Assembly (NCBI GenBank): GCA_023228875.1
Contig: JALOAG010000021.1
Span: 1 to 15,744 of the forward strand
Length of the DNA stretch: 15,744 nucleotides
Origin: Bacteroidia bacterium
GTDB lineage: Bacteria > Bacteroidota > Bacteroidia > NS11-12g > UBA955
Reading direction: 5' to 3'
Part shown: positions 1 to 6,423 of the stretch, piece after piece
How the letters are laid out: every line of letters starts with the position of its first letter
How positions within the stretch are numbered: the first letter of the stretch is position 1
Notes under the pieces: generated by a model
What the model was told of the DNA's origin: nothing
What the model saw: only the letters and a program-made list of their open reading frames with translations
Database searches by the model: none
Made by a program: the position numbers and the translations under genes

Positions 1-229
1 CGATAAAAATTGTCAGTTGGTACCAAGCTGTCAATGCTTACTTGATACAACATTTTTGGTTGAATATCCTTACGTCCCTGCATGCATCAAAGATAAGAAA
101 AGAAATTTTTAAGACAAAATATACAACACTGACAATCAATTAATTATGCACACTTATTGCACTTTTGTTAATACATGCATAATTGATTTATATTTGCCTA
201 ATGAAGTTATGGGTGTGGTTGTGCAACAG
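1..229 (+). mobile_element. attC-associated inverted-end element, copy 1 (right part only)
   Basis: This is the right-hand 229 bases of the 462-bp repeated element seen complete at 5528-5989 and 13671-14132; the window cuts off its left part. It ends in the terminal motif GTTGTGCAACAG (218-229), which is the inverse complement of the left-end motif of the complete copies. It differs from the other copies by only a few substitutions. No open reading frame of credible coding character lies in it. The identity to the other copies falls sharply after base 229, so this is a real element boundary. A promoter facing right sits near its end. Confidence 0.75.
164..196 (+). promoter_or_regulatory. Outward promoter at the right end of element copy 1
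   Basis: TTTG at 164-167 and TATATTTG at 189-196 are separated by 21 bases, which fits the Bacteroidota primary-sigma promoter (TTTG, about 19-21 bases, TAnnTTTG). Transcription would start near 203 and run through the attC stem into the restriction-modification operon. An imperfect dyad (135-150 against 176-187, arms related to ATCAATTATGCA) flanks the -33 box and could be an operator. The same boxes are conserved in copies 2 and 3. Confidence 0.6.
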
Positions 230-358
230 GCACAGCGGTTTTGCAAAAAAGCGGGTTCAGTGGTTAATTGAACATTCTACCTCGCATCAACTTTTGTGGT
301 GTATTGACAGTTTTGTGCTCCGAAATCCGCCACTGCGCCAAGCGCCAAAACGTTAGCC
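230..358 (+). other. attC-like site, right part, interrupted by element copy 1
   Basis: The right arm is at 327-351, a GC-rich stretch starting ccgccactgcgc in otherwise A/T-rich DNA, followed by the core GTTAGCCG at 352-359. The left arm (235-255) pairs with it only weakly, so the fold is poorer than at the other sites. The right half is almost identical to that at 6087-6114. The 5' half of this attC lies outside the window, beyond the inserted element. Base 352 is taken as the start of cassette 1 because GTTAGCCGA here is the exact inverse complement of TCGGCTAAC at 4899-4907. Confidence 0.6.
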
Positions 359-475
359 GACACCCCACAACGACAGTGCTAAAATTCAACATTCGGACAA
401 AATTCAAACTTGAAACCGACTTCTAACCGAAAAATTTATTGTAATTTTGGAACATAACTTACGAAATTGAGCAGA

Positions 476-1402
476 ATGACTGAAAATAAAATAGCAAAAC
501 CGTTTTTGAAGTGGGCAGGTGGAAAAACCCAGCTCATTTCTGACATTGAACGAACTTTGCCGACAGACATAACACGGACAAATTTTACTTACATCGAACC
601 TTTTGTTGGAAGCGGTGCGGTTCTTTTTTGGATGTTAAACAACTTTCCTCATCTTAAAAAAGCCGTGATAAACGACATCAACGAAGACTTAATAAACACT
701 TACAAAACTATTGCAAACAACCCAAAAGAGTTAATCTCGATTTTGCAAGTTTTGCAAAATGAATATCACACTTTGGAAGGAAATGAAGAAAACAAAAAAC
801 TTTATTACTACCAAAAAAGGGAATTGTACAATACAAGAAAAGAAGAACAAAGCGGACAAGCCGCTTTGTTTATTTTTCTCAATCGTACTTGCTTTAATGG
901 TTTGTACAGAGTGAATAGTAAAAATTTGTACAATGTTCCGATGGGTGGTTATAAAAAACCAACGATTTGCGACAAAGAAAATATTTTGGCTGTTAGTAAT
1001 GCTTTGCAAAAAGTGGAAATTTTGTGTGGAGATTTTGAGCAAACACTTGATTTTGCTGAACAAAATTCGCTTTTCTATTTTGATCCACCATATAAACCGT
1101 TAAGCGAAACATCAAGTTTTAATTCTTATGCAAAAGATGAATTTAATGATAACGAACAAATTCGACTAAAAGATTTTTGCAATAAATTGGACATCTTAAA
1201 TCATTCGTGGATTTTGAGTAATTCTGATGTGAAAGGCAAAAATGAAAATGACAACTTTTTTGATGATTTGTATTCTGACTTTAATATTCAAAGAGTTGAA
1301 GCGAAAAGAAGCATCAACGCTAATCCTGCAAAAAGAGGAAAATTAACGGAGTTACTAATTACAAATCAAGTGAATAACAAAGAATATGTCAGAGCAATTT
1401 AA
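476..1402 (+). CDS. dpnM: DpnM-like (Dam-family) DNA adenine methyltransferase, M1 of a DpnII-type system
   Basis: Predicted to methylate adenine N6 in double-stranded GATC and so protect the host from the neighbouring endonuclease. The 308-residue protein has the Dam/DpnM layout: FLKWAGGK near residues 10-17 (AdoMet binding), IEPFVGSGAV at 40-49, LNRTCFNGLYR around 135-145, and catalytic DPPY at 203-206 (alpha-class order). Length is close to DpnM. ATG 476 is chosen over an in-frame TTG at 467 because the conserved part begins ten residues later. A TAnnTTTG-like box (442-449) lies upstream, but no well-spaced -33 box is seen, so the outward promoter at 164-196 is the better candidate. The gene overlaps the endonuclease gene by 17 bases. 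GATC specificity is inferred from family. Confidence 0.92.
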   Translation: MTENKIAKPFLKWAGGKTQLISDIERTLPTDITRTNFTYIEPFVGSGAVLFWMLNNFPHLKKAVINDINEDLINTYKTIANNPKELISILQVLQNEYHTLEGNEENKKLYYYQKRELYNTRKEEQSGQAALFIFLNRTCFNGLYRVNSKNLYNVPMGGYKKPTICDKENILAVSNALQKVEILCGDFEQTLDFAEQNSLFYFDPPYKPLSETSSFNSYAKDEFNDNEQIRLKDFCNKLDILNHSWILSNSDVKGKNENDNFFDDLYSDFNIQRVEAKRSINANPAKRGKLTELLITNQVNNKEYVRAI

Positions 1403-2225
1403 AATCTTTTTATCGCAACTTTCGGAAACCAACGCAACACTTGATTATTTCACAGATTTCGGAAAAATCAAAAGCAACGTAAATAAAATTTCAATCAAAC
1501 TTAATCAGTTGAATTACTTGATTGGGAAAGAAAATTTGAAAGAAGCCGTAAATGAACTTTATGAAGAAAATCCGAAAGTTTTTGAGGTTTTGGACATCTT
1601 GATTGCTATTCGCAAAAACAAAAATGCCAAAACATTCAACAACAAAGGAGAAATCGTTTTGCTCGATACTTATTTCACTTCGCCCGAATTGATTTTGGAA
1701 TACATTGAAGAAACAGGTTTGGCAGAAGTTTTCAGAAACAAAGATGTTACCAATTTGGTGGATTATGTTTTCGGAATTGAAGTTGGATTGGACACAAACG
1801 CAAGAAAAAACAGAGGTGGAGATAATATGTCGAAAGCCGTTTCGCTTATTTTCGATAAAGCCGAAATTTTCTACAAAAAGGAAGTAAACAATACGATATT
1901 TTCCGAAATCATCAGCTTGGGAGCAGATGTAAAACGCTTTGATTTTGTCATCAAAACCAAAAAGAAAACCTATTTGATCGAAACCAATTATTACAACAGC
2001 GGAGGATCAAAACTGAACGAAACAGCGAGAGCATATTCCGATGTTGCACCGAAAATCAATCAGTACGAAAGCTACGAATTTGTTTGGATTACGGACGGAC
2101 AAGGTTGGTTTTCGGCAAAAAACAAATTGGAAGAAGCGTACAACATTATTCCAAGTTTGTATAATTTGATAACGCTTGAAAATTTCATCAAGAAAATTCA
2201 AGCCGAAACAGTAATTGAGTTTTAA
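1386..2225 (+). CDS. dpnII: DpnII/MboI-type restriction endonuclease (GATC)
   Basis: This 279-residue protein matches the DpnII family in length and in characteristic stretches: LDYFTDFGKIK (19-29), ISIKLNQLNYLIG (35-47), the RKNRGGD segment (140-146) and the C-terminal half. A PD-(D/E)xK-type core is visible as RFDFVIK followed by YLIETNYY, giving likely catalytic Asp186 and Glu199 with Asn201. It should cut unmethylated GATC. It begins 17 bases inside the 3' end of the methyltransferase gene, which suggests translational coupling so that methylation precedes cleavage. Six bases separate its stop from the next start. The reading frame is intact with no sign of decay. Confidence 0.92.
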   Translation: MSEQFKIFLSQLSETNATLDYFTDFGKIKSNVNKISIKLNQLNYLIGKENLKEAVNELYEENPKVFEVLDILIAIRKNKNAKTFNNKGEIVLLDTYFTSPELILEYIEETGLAEVFRNKDVTNLVDYVFGIEVGLDTNARKNRGGDNMSKAVSLIFDKAEIFYKKEVNNTIFSEIISLGADVKRFDFVIKTKKKTYLIETNYYNSGGSKLNETARAYSDVAPKINQYESYEFVWITDGQGWFSAKNKLEEAYNIIPSLYNLITLENFIKKIQAETVIEF

Positions 2226-2231
2226 AAACGT

Positions 2232-4013
2232 ATGATTAGAATTGAAAACATAAAAATTAAACGATATAGGTCAATTAACGACCTGATATTAAACCTTGAT
2301 GAAACACACAATATTATAACTATTTGTGGACAAAATAATGTTGGAAAAACCAATGTCCTAAGAGCTATTAGTTTATTTTTTAATAAAACTGATTTTTCCT
2401 TTAAAGACGACATACCTGAATACAAACAAATGACTTTGGGCGCAACAGTTTACCCTCATATCTCAATCACAATTAAAGATGTTAAAAAAAACAACTCTTA
2501 TTCCATTGTAAAAGACTTCAATGTGAAAAATATTGAAGATAATTCTATTAAACAATATTCAATTACTGGTAAAAAAGATGGAATAGATATTACATCAAAA
2601 GATTGTGAAAAATTATTAGAAAGTATTAATGTATTATTTCTACCATCAATAAACGTTTCATTTCCCGAAACTATTAACTACTTAATTGATGACAAATTTC
2701 TTGATATTGAATTTGGTAATACTAGAATGAGAGGAAAAAAAGGAGATGTGAAATCTTCATTAGAGAAAGCAAGAACTACTTTACAAGAAATCTTAGACGA
2801 TCTTACGACCTCAATTGATCCTATTTTTAAAGAATTTCATAATAATTGGGGAATTAAATTTATTGTTCCAAAAAGTATAAACCGTTTCAGAGAAATTCTG
2901 AATGAAGAAATTGAATTTGTTCTAACAGATGACACAAAATCTGAAATAAAATCCAAAGGAGCTGGATTGCAAAGACTAGGTCATATCTTGCTTAATCTTA
3001 GAATTATTGAAAAGCTTACAGCGTCAAAGAAAAATTGTATTTTAATTATTGATGAACCTGACATTTATCTACATTCAAGTTTACAGAAAAAATTAAATCA
3101 ACGATTAAAAGAAATTTCTGAAAAAACTCAAGTCTTTATAACTACACACAGCCCATTATTTATTGATGGATATAAAATGAAGAATTTATTCCTTCTTGAA
3201 TTAGGTGTAACGCCTACTTTTTCCACTAGAAAAAAACAAGAAGGAAACATACTTGATACTAAGCTTATTGATCTAAAAAAAGATGATGCCATTTTCCTTA
3301 TAAAAGAAACATTGGGAATTGAGGATAAGGATAATTTAATTATTGGCAAGAAAAATTTAATTGTTGAGGGAGAAGAAGATAAACGATATATAACTGAACT
3401 ATGCAACTTTTTCGGTTTGCCTATGTGTAATATAATTGCAACAGGAGGAGTTACGAACTTTATTAAGTATCTAGACTACTATAACTCTATTACAGAAACC
3501 GATGGAGATAAACCTAAATTTATTTTGCTATACGATAATGATGAAGAAGGCAGACTACAATATGATAAATTGAATAAAAAAACATATGACAAAATAGAAA
3601 CGAAACATTTCTTTGTTATTGATGCTCAAAATACAGTTTTTTCGAGCCAAAAAAATTTAAAGCCAAATATTGAGATTGAAGATTTAATATATCCTGAAAT
3701 CATTCTTGAATTATCCAACAAAATATTTTCAAAGAAAAAAGGATTTAAAAGAATAAATGAAAAAACTTTTTTGAAGAAAGTATCTAATCAATCATTAAGA
3801 TTTAATGGCATTTTAGAAATTCTTGATGTTTTAAAAAATGAAGCTAACCCTAATGACGGGCTTCAATTATCTACAAAAGACAATTCTTTCAAAGGGGGTA
3901 TTTCAAACCTTTTTGTAATCAAAGGAAATCAAGAGATGATTGAAAAAATACAGATACTTGACACGAAATATCCTGAAGTTAAAACATTTTTAACAAAAAT
4001 AATGAATGCTTAA
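2232..4013 (+). CDS. OLD-like AAA/ABC-type ATPase with C-terminal TOPRIM nuclease domain
   Basis: A 593-residue overcoming-lysogenization-defect (OLD)-type protein. The N-terminal ATPase shows Walker A GQNNVGKT (33-40), a signature-like SKGAGLQRL (241-249), Walker B ILIIDEP (270-276) and a switch His in TTHSP (304-308). A TOPRIM domain follows, with the acidic residue in IVEGEED (377-383), ATGG (403-406) and the DxD pair in YDNDEEG (434-440). OLD proteins are ATP-linked nucleases, several active against phage. Here the gene sits between endonuclease and second methyltransferase of a DpnII operon and overlaps the latter by 8 bases, so it is co-expressed. No UvrD-like helicase (Gabija partner) is adjacent. 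Its DNA is more A/T-rich than the flanking genes (12 and 14 G+C per 60 at 2521 and 3301, versus 22 and 23 at 1741 and 4561), suggesting separate acquisition. Confidence 0.88.
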   Translation: MIRIENIKIKRYRSINDLILNLDETHNIITICGQNNVGKTNVLRAISLFFNKTDFSFKDDIPEYKQMTLGATVYPHISITIKDVKKNNSYSIVKDFNVKNIEDNSIKQYSITGKKDGIDITSKDCEKLLESINVLFLPSINVSFPETINYLIDDKFLDIEFGNTRMRGKKGDVKSSLEKARTTLQEILDDLTTSIDPIFKEFHNNWGIKFIVPKSINRFREILNEEIEFVLTDDTKSEIKSKGAGLQRLGHILLNLRIIEKLTASKKNCILIIDEPDIYLHSSLQKKLNQRLKEISEKTQVFITTHSPLFIDGYKMKNLFLLELGVTPTFSTRKKQEGNILDTKLIDLKKDDAIFLIKETLGIEDKDNLIIGKKNLIVEGEEDKRYITELCNFFGLPMCNIIATGGVTNFIKYLDYYNSITETDGDKPKFILLYDNDEEGRLQYDKLNKKTYDKIETKHFFVIDAQNTVFSSQKNLKPNIEIEDLIYPEIILELSNKIFSKKKGFKRINEKTFLKKVSNQSLRFNGILEILDVLKNEANPNDGLQLSTKDNSFKGGISNLFVIKGNQEMIEKIQILDTKYPEVKTFLTKIMNA

Positions 4014-4971
4014 ACCTTATTTCAAATCTGACGACAAAGATTTCTATCTTCTTCACGGAGATACAATGAACTTATTGCCCGAATTTGAACATAAGTTTGA
4101 TATGGTTTTTGCAGATCCACCCTATTTTCTTTCTAACAACGGTTTGTCGATTCAAAACGGACAAATTGTAAGTGTAAACAAAGGGAAATGGGACAAATCC
4201 AAAGGGTTTGAATTTATCAACGATTTCAACAGAAAATGGCTTTCGTTAGTTCGTGATAAGATGAATGATGACGCTACGATTTGGATAAGTGGAACAATGC
4301 ACAATATTTTCTCCGTTGGACAAATCTTGACAGAGTTGGGTTTCAAAATCTTGAACATCGTAACTTGGGAAAAGACAAATCCACCACCAAATTTTTCTTG
4401 TCGTTACTTTACTTACTCGACAGAACAAATAATTTGGGCAAGGAAAAGCGAAAAAGTTCCGCATTATTTCAACTATGAATTAATGAAGCAATTGAATGCC
4501 GACAAACAAATGAAAGATGTTTGGAAATTGCCTGCAATCGCACCTTGGGAAAAATCTTGCGGTAAACACCCAACTCAAAAACCACTTTCGGTTCTGACAC
4601 GTTTAATTTTAGCTTCAACAAAACCAAACGCTTGGATTTTAGACCCATTTGCGGGTAGTTCGACAACGGGGATTGCGGCTAATTTAGCGAACAGACGATT
4701 TTTAGGAATTGACCAAGAAGAAGAATTTTTGACAATCAGCAAAAACCGTAAAATTGAAATTGAAAATCCAAAAATTGCAACAACGTACAGACAAAAAATA
4801 GGTGGTTTCAACGACAAAAAAGAACTTGATTTATTTCTTATCCAAGAACCACAAACTGAATATAAAACAGAAATAAACTTTGACCGAAAACGGGGCGATC
4901 GGCTAACATCGCATTGGAAAAATGGCGGGTTAAGTGCTAAATTCAACGGTAGTAATTCTACTGAAGTTTAG
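4006..4971 (+). CDS. dpnA: DpnA-like (M2) DNA adenine methyltransferase
   Basis: The second methyltransferase of the system. DPPY at residues 37-40 precedes HPTQKP (188-193) and the AdoMet-binding DPFAGSSTT (213-221), the motif order of beta-class adenine methyltransferases. In the DpnII system of Streptococcus pneumoniae, DpnA methylates single-stranded DNA and protects incoming transforming DNA; the same role here is inference from homology. Translation starts at ATG 4006, overlapping the ATPase gene end. At 321 residues it is longer than DpnA, and the last 23 or so residues are encoded by the attC site itself (from about base 4901), so the C-terminus is probably a junction tail and not a functional domain. 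Confidence 0.9.
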   Translation: MLKPYFKSDDKDFYLLHGDTMNLLPEFEHKFDMVFADPPYFLSNNGLSIQNGQIVSVNKGKWDKSKGFEFINDFNRKWLSLVRDKMNDDATIWISGTMHNIFSVGQILTELGFKILNIVTWEKTNPPPNFSCRYFTYSTEQIIWARKSEKVPHYFNYELMKQLNADKQMKDVWKLPAIAPWEKSCGKHPTQKPLSVLTRLILASTKPNAWILDPFAGSSTTGIAANLANRRFLGIDQEEEFLTISKNRKIEIENPKIATTYRQKIGGFNDKKELDLFLIQEPQTEYKTEINFDRKRGDRLTSHWKNGGLSAKFNGSNSTEV

Positions 4972-5034
4972 TGCAAAATTCAACATTTCCGCTTCGATTA
5001 CCGCCACTTCGCCAATGCGTGAACCGTTAGCGGT
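4899..5034 (+). other. Intact attC-like recombination site at the end of cassette 1
   Basis: The left core TCGGCTAAC (4899-4907) is the perfect inverse complement of the cassette-1 start GTTAGCCGA at 352. The left arm cgcattgg plus tggcgg (4910-4928) pairs with ccgcca plus ccaatgcg (5001-5019), leaving an unpaired five-base block (aaaaa against cttcg) as is usual for attC. The right core GTTAGCGG is at 5026-5033. Total length is about 135 bases, within the known attC range. The loop carries two copies of a 15-18 base motif also found at 375-393. The 3' end of the methyltransferase gene reads into the site. Confidence 0.75.
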
Positions 5035-5116
5035 CATTGTAAATAACGCCATACGACAAATGAATAAATTGACAACTTCTCTATTTTCTGAGCTTAACTG
5101 TAATTAAAAACTGAAT

Positions 5117-5527
5117 ATGAATTTTATTTCAAAATACTCAATTAAGACATTTTTAGGATTGCTGCTGGCTGTAATCCTTTTTCATATTTGCATTATTTTA
5201 AAAATTATTCCTTATGACATAGCTTGGGGTGGAAGACTTACAAATGATTCGGAAATGTATGTTTTTGAAACAATATCAATTCTTATAAATATATTTTTAT
5301 CAATTATTTTGTTAATGAAAGACAACATTATAGAATACAAATTCTCAGACAAAGTTATAAATGTAATTTTGTGGACTTTCTTCGCAATTTTCGTTCTAAA
5401 TACAATTGGAAACATTTTTGCGAAAACGACCTTCGAGAAATTATTTGCTATATTAACTGGACTTTCAGCGATTTTAATTTGGAATATAGTAATGAAGAAA
5501 AAAACAACGAACCGCCAACACGGGTAG
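5117..5527 (+). CDS. Small four-helix integral membrane protein, function unknown
   Basis: A 136-residue hydrophobic protein with four likely transmembrane segments near residues 11-31, 50-67, 82-101 and 106-125, and a loop IPYDIAWGGRL after the first helix. This loop resembles that of small uncharacterised membrane proteins I associate with Bacteroidota, but I cannot name a family. It is the only gene of cassette 2. Its last five residues and stop codon lie in the attC half-site (ACCGCCAAC at 5511-5519) and the edge of the inserted element, so the natural C-terminus may differ if that element moved in after the gene. The reading frame is open throughout, with hydrophobic periodicity that supports coding. 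Confidence 0.75.
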   Translation: MNFISKYSIKTFLGLLLAVILFHICIILKIIPYDIAWGGRLTNDSEMYVFETISILINIFLSIILLMKDNIIEYKFSDKVINVILWTFFAIFVLNTIGNIFAKTTFEKLFAILTGLSAILIWNIVMKKKTTNRQHG

Positions 5528-5563
5528 CTGTTGCACAACTCTCTAAAAAAAGAAAAAAACATC

Positions 5564-5590
5564 AAAAACGGCTTCATTAGAAGCGATTTA
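5564..5590 (+). terminator. Terminator-like hairpin at left end of element copy 2
   Basis: Stem GCTTC / GAAGC (5571-5575 / 5580-5584) with an ATTA loop, flanked by A-rich and T-rich sides. A second short stem CAACT / AGTTG lies about 20 bases on and is followed by six T. Together these could end transcription of the upstream cassette. The first U-tract is short, so the call is tentative. Confidence 0.4.
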
Positions 5591-5923
5591 AGCACACTTG
5601 TTTTTTCAACTATGCTTTTTAAGTTGGTTTTTTGGGTGGTTTATATAGGAGTTGTGAGCGTTGTGATGTAGTCAATAAAAAAACGAAAGGTGTTTTGCGC
5701 AGTTGCCTCTATTTTTTGCATGGCTCGCGCTATGCTGTATCAAAGGTTTGTGATAATAAGCGATAAAAATTGTCAGTTGGTACCAAGCTGTCAATGCTTA
5801 CTTGATACAACATTTTTGGTTGAATATCCTTACGTCCCTGCATGCTTCAAAGATAAGAAAAGAGATTTTTAAGACAAAATATACGACACTGACAATCAAT
5901 TAATTATGCACTTTTATTGCACT

Positions 5924-5956
5924 TTTGTTAATACATGCATAATTGATTTATATTTG
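5924..5956 (+). promoter_or_regulatory. Outward promoter at the right end of element copy 2
   Basis: TTTG (5924-5927) and TATATTTG (5949-5956), spaced 21 bases, identical to the boxes of copies 1 and 3. It would transcribe rightward through the attC stem into the region before the araC-type gene. Confidence 0.6.
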
Positions 5957-6145
5957 CCTAATGAAGTTATGGGTGTGGTTGTGCAACAGGCACACAGGTT
6001 TTGCGTCAGGCGGGGTGACGTGAAAACTTGAAGCTTTGTGCTTCTATTCAAGTTCCGTGCTGGTTGACGGTTTTGTGCTCCGAAATCCGCCACTGCGCAA
6101 AGCCCCAAAACGTTACCTGCAAGCCTAAAAGACGACACAGCAAGA

Positions 6146-6283
6146 ATGATCGACAGTAATAAACATAAAGTAACGGGAGAACCATTAGACAGCCTACCCA
6201 AAGCCAACGCTTCTGTATTTTTATTTTTTCCCACCGCACATTTTTTAAAACAAATAAGCGAAGCGATTCACGAGTGCCAATAA
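6146..6283 (+). CDS. Possible 45-residue ORF in the leader of cassette 3
   Basis: ATG at 6146 opens a 45-codon frame (MIDSNKHKVTG at the start) without similarity that I recognise. Its last eight or so codons lie in a short interspersed repeat (6254-6307) that also ends a broken frame in the transposase at 11994, where the tail has the same pattern (I/L-S-E-A-x-H-E). So the 3' part of an older gene may have been replaced by the repeat. It follows directly on the outward promoter of element copy 2. Coding status is doubtful. Confidence 0.25.
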   Translation: MIDSNKHKVTGEPLDSLPKANASVFLFFPTAHFLKQISEAIHECQ

Positions 6284-6307
6284 AAGTCAAATTAAACAAA
6301 CGAGTAA
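6254..6307 (+). repeat. Short interspersed repeat (about 55 bp), copy B
   Basis: From ataagcgaagcgattcacga to cgagtaa, this aligns with the 56-base insertion inside the transposase pseudogene at 11994-12049: the first 25 bases differ at only a few positions, the middle is A-rich in both, and both end gagtaa. It creates a stop codon in the frame it enters. Its class is unknown to me. Confidence 0.6.
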
Positions 6308-6323
6308 TTTTAGCCCTCCACAC

Positions 6324-6385
6324 AAATGGCACATTTGGTTTTTCCGACACACGAGCTAACACTCAAAAAACCAAAAGAGCCATTT
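6324..6385 (+). promoter_or_regulatory. Inverted repeat before the araC-type gene
   Basis: Arms 6324-6343 and 6366-6385 (aaatggc....ttggttttt and its complement) match except for a four-base internal block. The right arm touches the -33 region of the promoter at 6388-6418. It may be an operator for autoregulation, a terminator for read-through from the element promoter, or a worn attC stem. Confidence 0.45.
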
Positions 6386-6387
6386 TG

Positions 6388-6418
6388 TTGCCACCGCTCA
6401 GTTAAAACCATAACTTTG
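6388..6418 (+). promoter_or_regulatory. Promoter of the araC-type regulator
   Basis: TTG at 6388-6390 and TAACTTTG at 6411-6418, 20 bases apart, fit the Bacteroidota consensus. The predicted start site falls at or within a few bases of the ATG at 6424, so the message may be leaderless. Confidence 0.5.
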
Positions 6419-6423
6419 AAATC

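Larger units (their letters stand above)
5521..5989 (+). mobile_element. attC-associated inverted-end element, complete copy 2
   Basis: The core is 462 bp (5528-5989) bounded by perfect 12-bp inverted ends, CTGTTGCACAAC and GTTGTGCAACAG; seven further left bases (cgggtag) resemble those at copies 3 and 4 and may belong to it. By hand count nine of 462 positions differ from copy 3. No target duplication is visible. It contains a poly-A-rich left end, hairpins at 5564-5590 and about 5608-5627, an A/T-rich middle and an outward promoter at 5924-5956. No transposase is encoded. A 60-codon frame starting at GTG 5690 is open in all copies, but all three of its differences from copy 3 change the amino acid, so it is probably not a gene. 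Alternatives: a MITE of unknown family, or an ORF-less promoter cassette. Confidence 0.75.
5511..6116 (+). other. attC-like site of cassette 2, split by element copy 2
   Basis: The left core ACCGCCAAC (5511-5519) is the inverse complement, with one mismatch, of the cassette-2 start GTTAGCGGT (5026-5034). The stem arms lie beyond the inserted element: ggttttgcgtcaggcgg at 5997-6013 pairs with ccgccactgcgcaaagcc at 6087-6104. A secondary hairpin (around 6026-6053, arms aactt.gaagc / gcttc.caagtt) fills the loop. The right core is at 6112. Removing 5521-5989 gives AACA followed by GCACA, the same junction as in the uninterrupted site at 12824-12956. Confidence 0.7.

Noticed and set aside
1..229. 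Group IIC-attC intron as the attC-inserted element
   Set aside because: No reverse-transcriptase frame, no domain V-like GC-rich hairpin seen, and perfect inverted ends are not an intron feature.
2232..4013. Calling the ATPase GajA of a Gabija system
   Set aside because: No UvrD-like GajB helicase is adjacent; the neighbours are DpnII system genes.
4575..4946. A 123-codon reverse-strand frame opposite the dpnA-like gene
   Set aside because: It mirrors a well-supported methyltransferase gene with intact motifs; no independent evidence for a gene.
5690..5872. A 60-codon frame inside the repeated element (also at 13833-14015) as a conserved small protein
   Set aside because: It begins with GTG, has no recognisable domain, and all three codon differences between the complete copies change the amino acid. 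It stays open because the element itself is nearly identical.
5530..6111. Reading the repeat as an ORF-less promoter cassette starting at GTTGCACAAC and ending at its own attC
   Set aside because: Possible, but the left junction would then be an attC of only ten bases between cores, and the attC part is far more diverged than the 462-bp core. Insertion of an element into normal attC sites explains both facts better.
5914..6362. Reverse-strand open frames over the attC and leader region
   Set aside because: Composition and cross-repeat position show them to be chance frames; none has recognisable protein features, and all genes in the window are on the plus strand.
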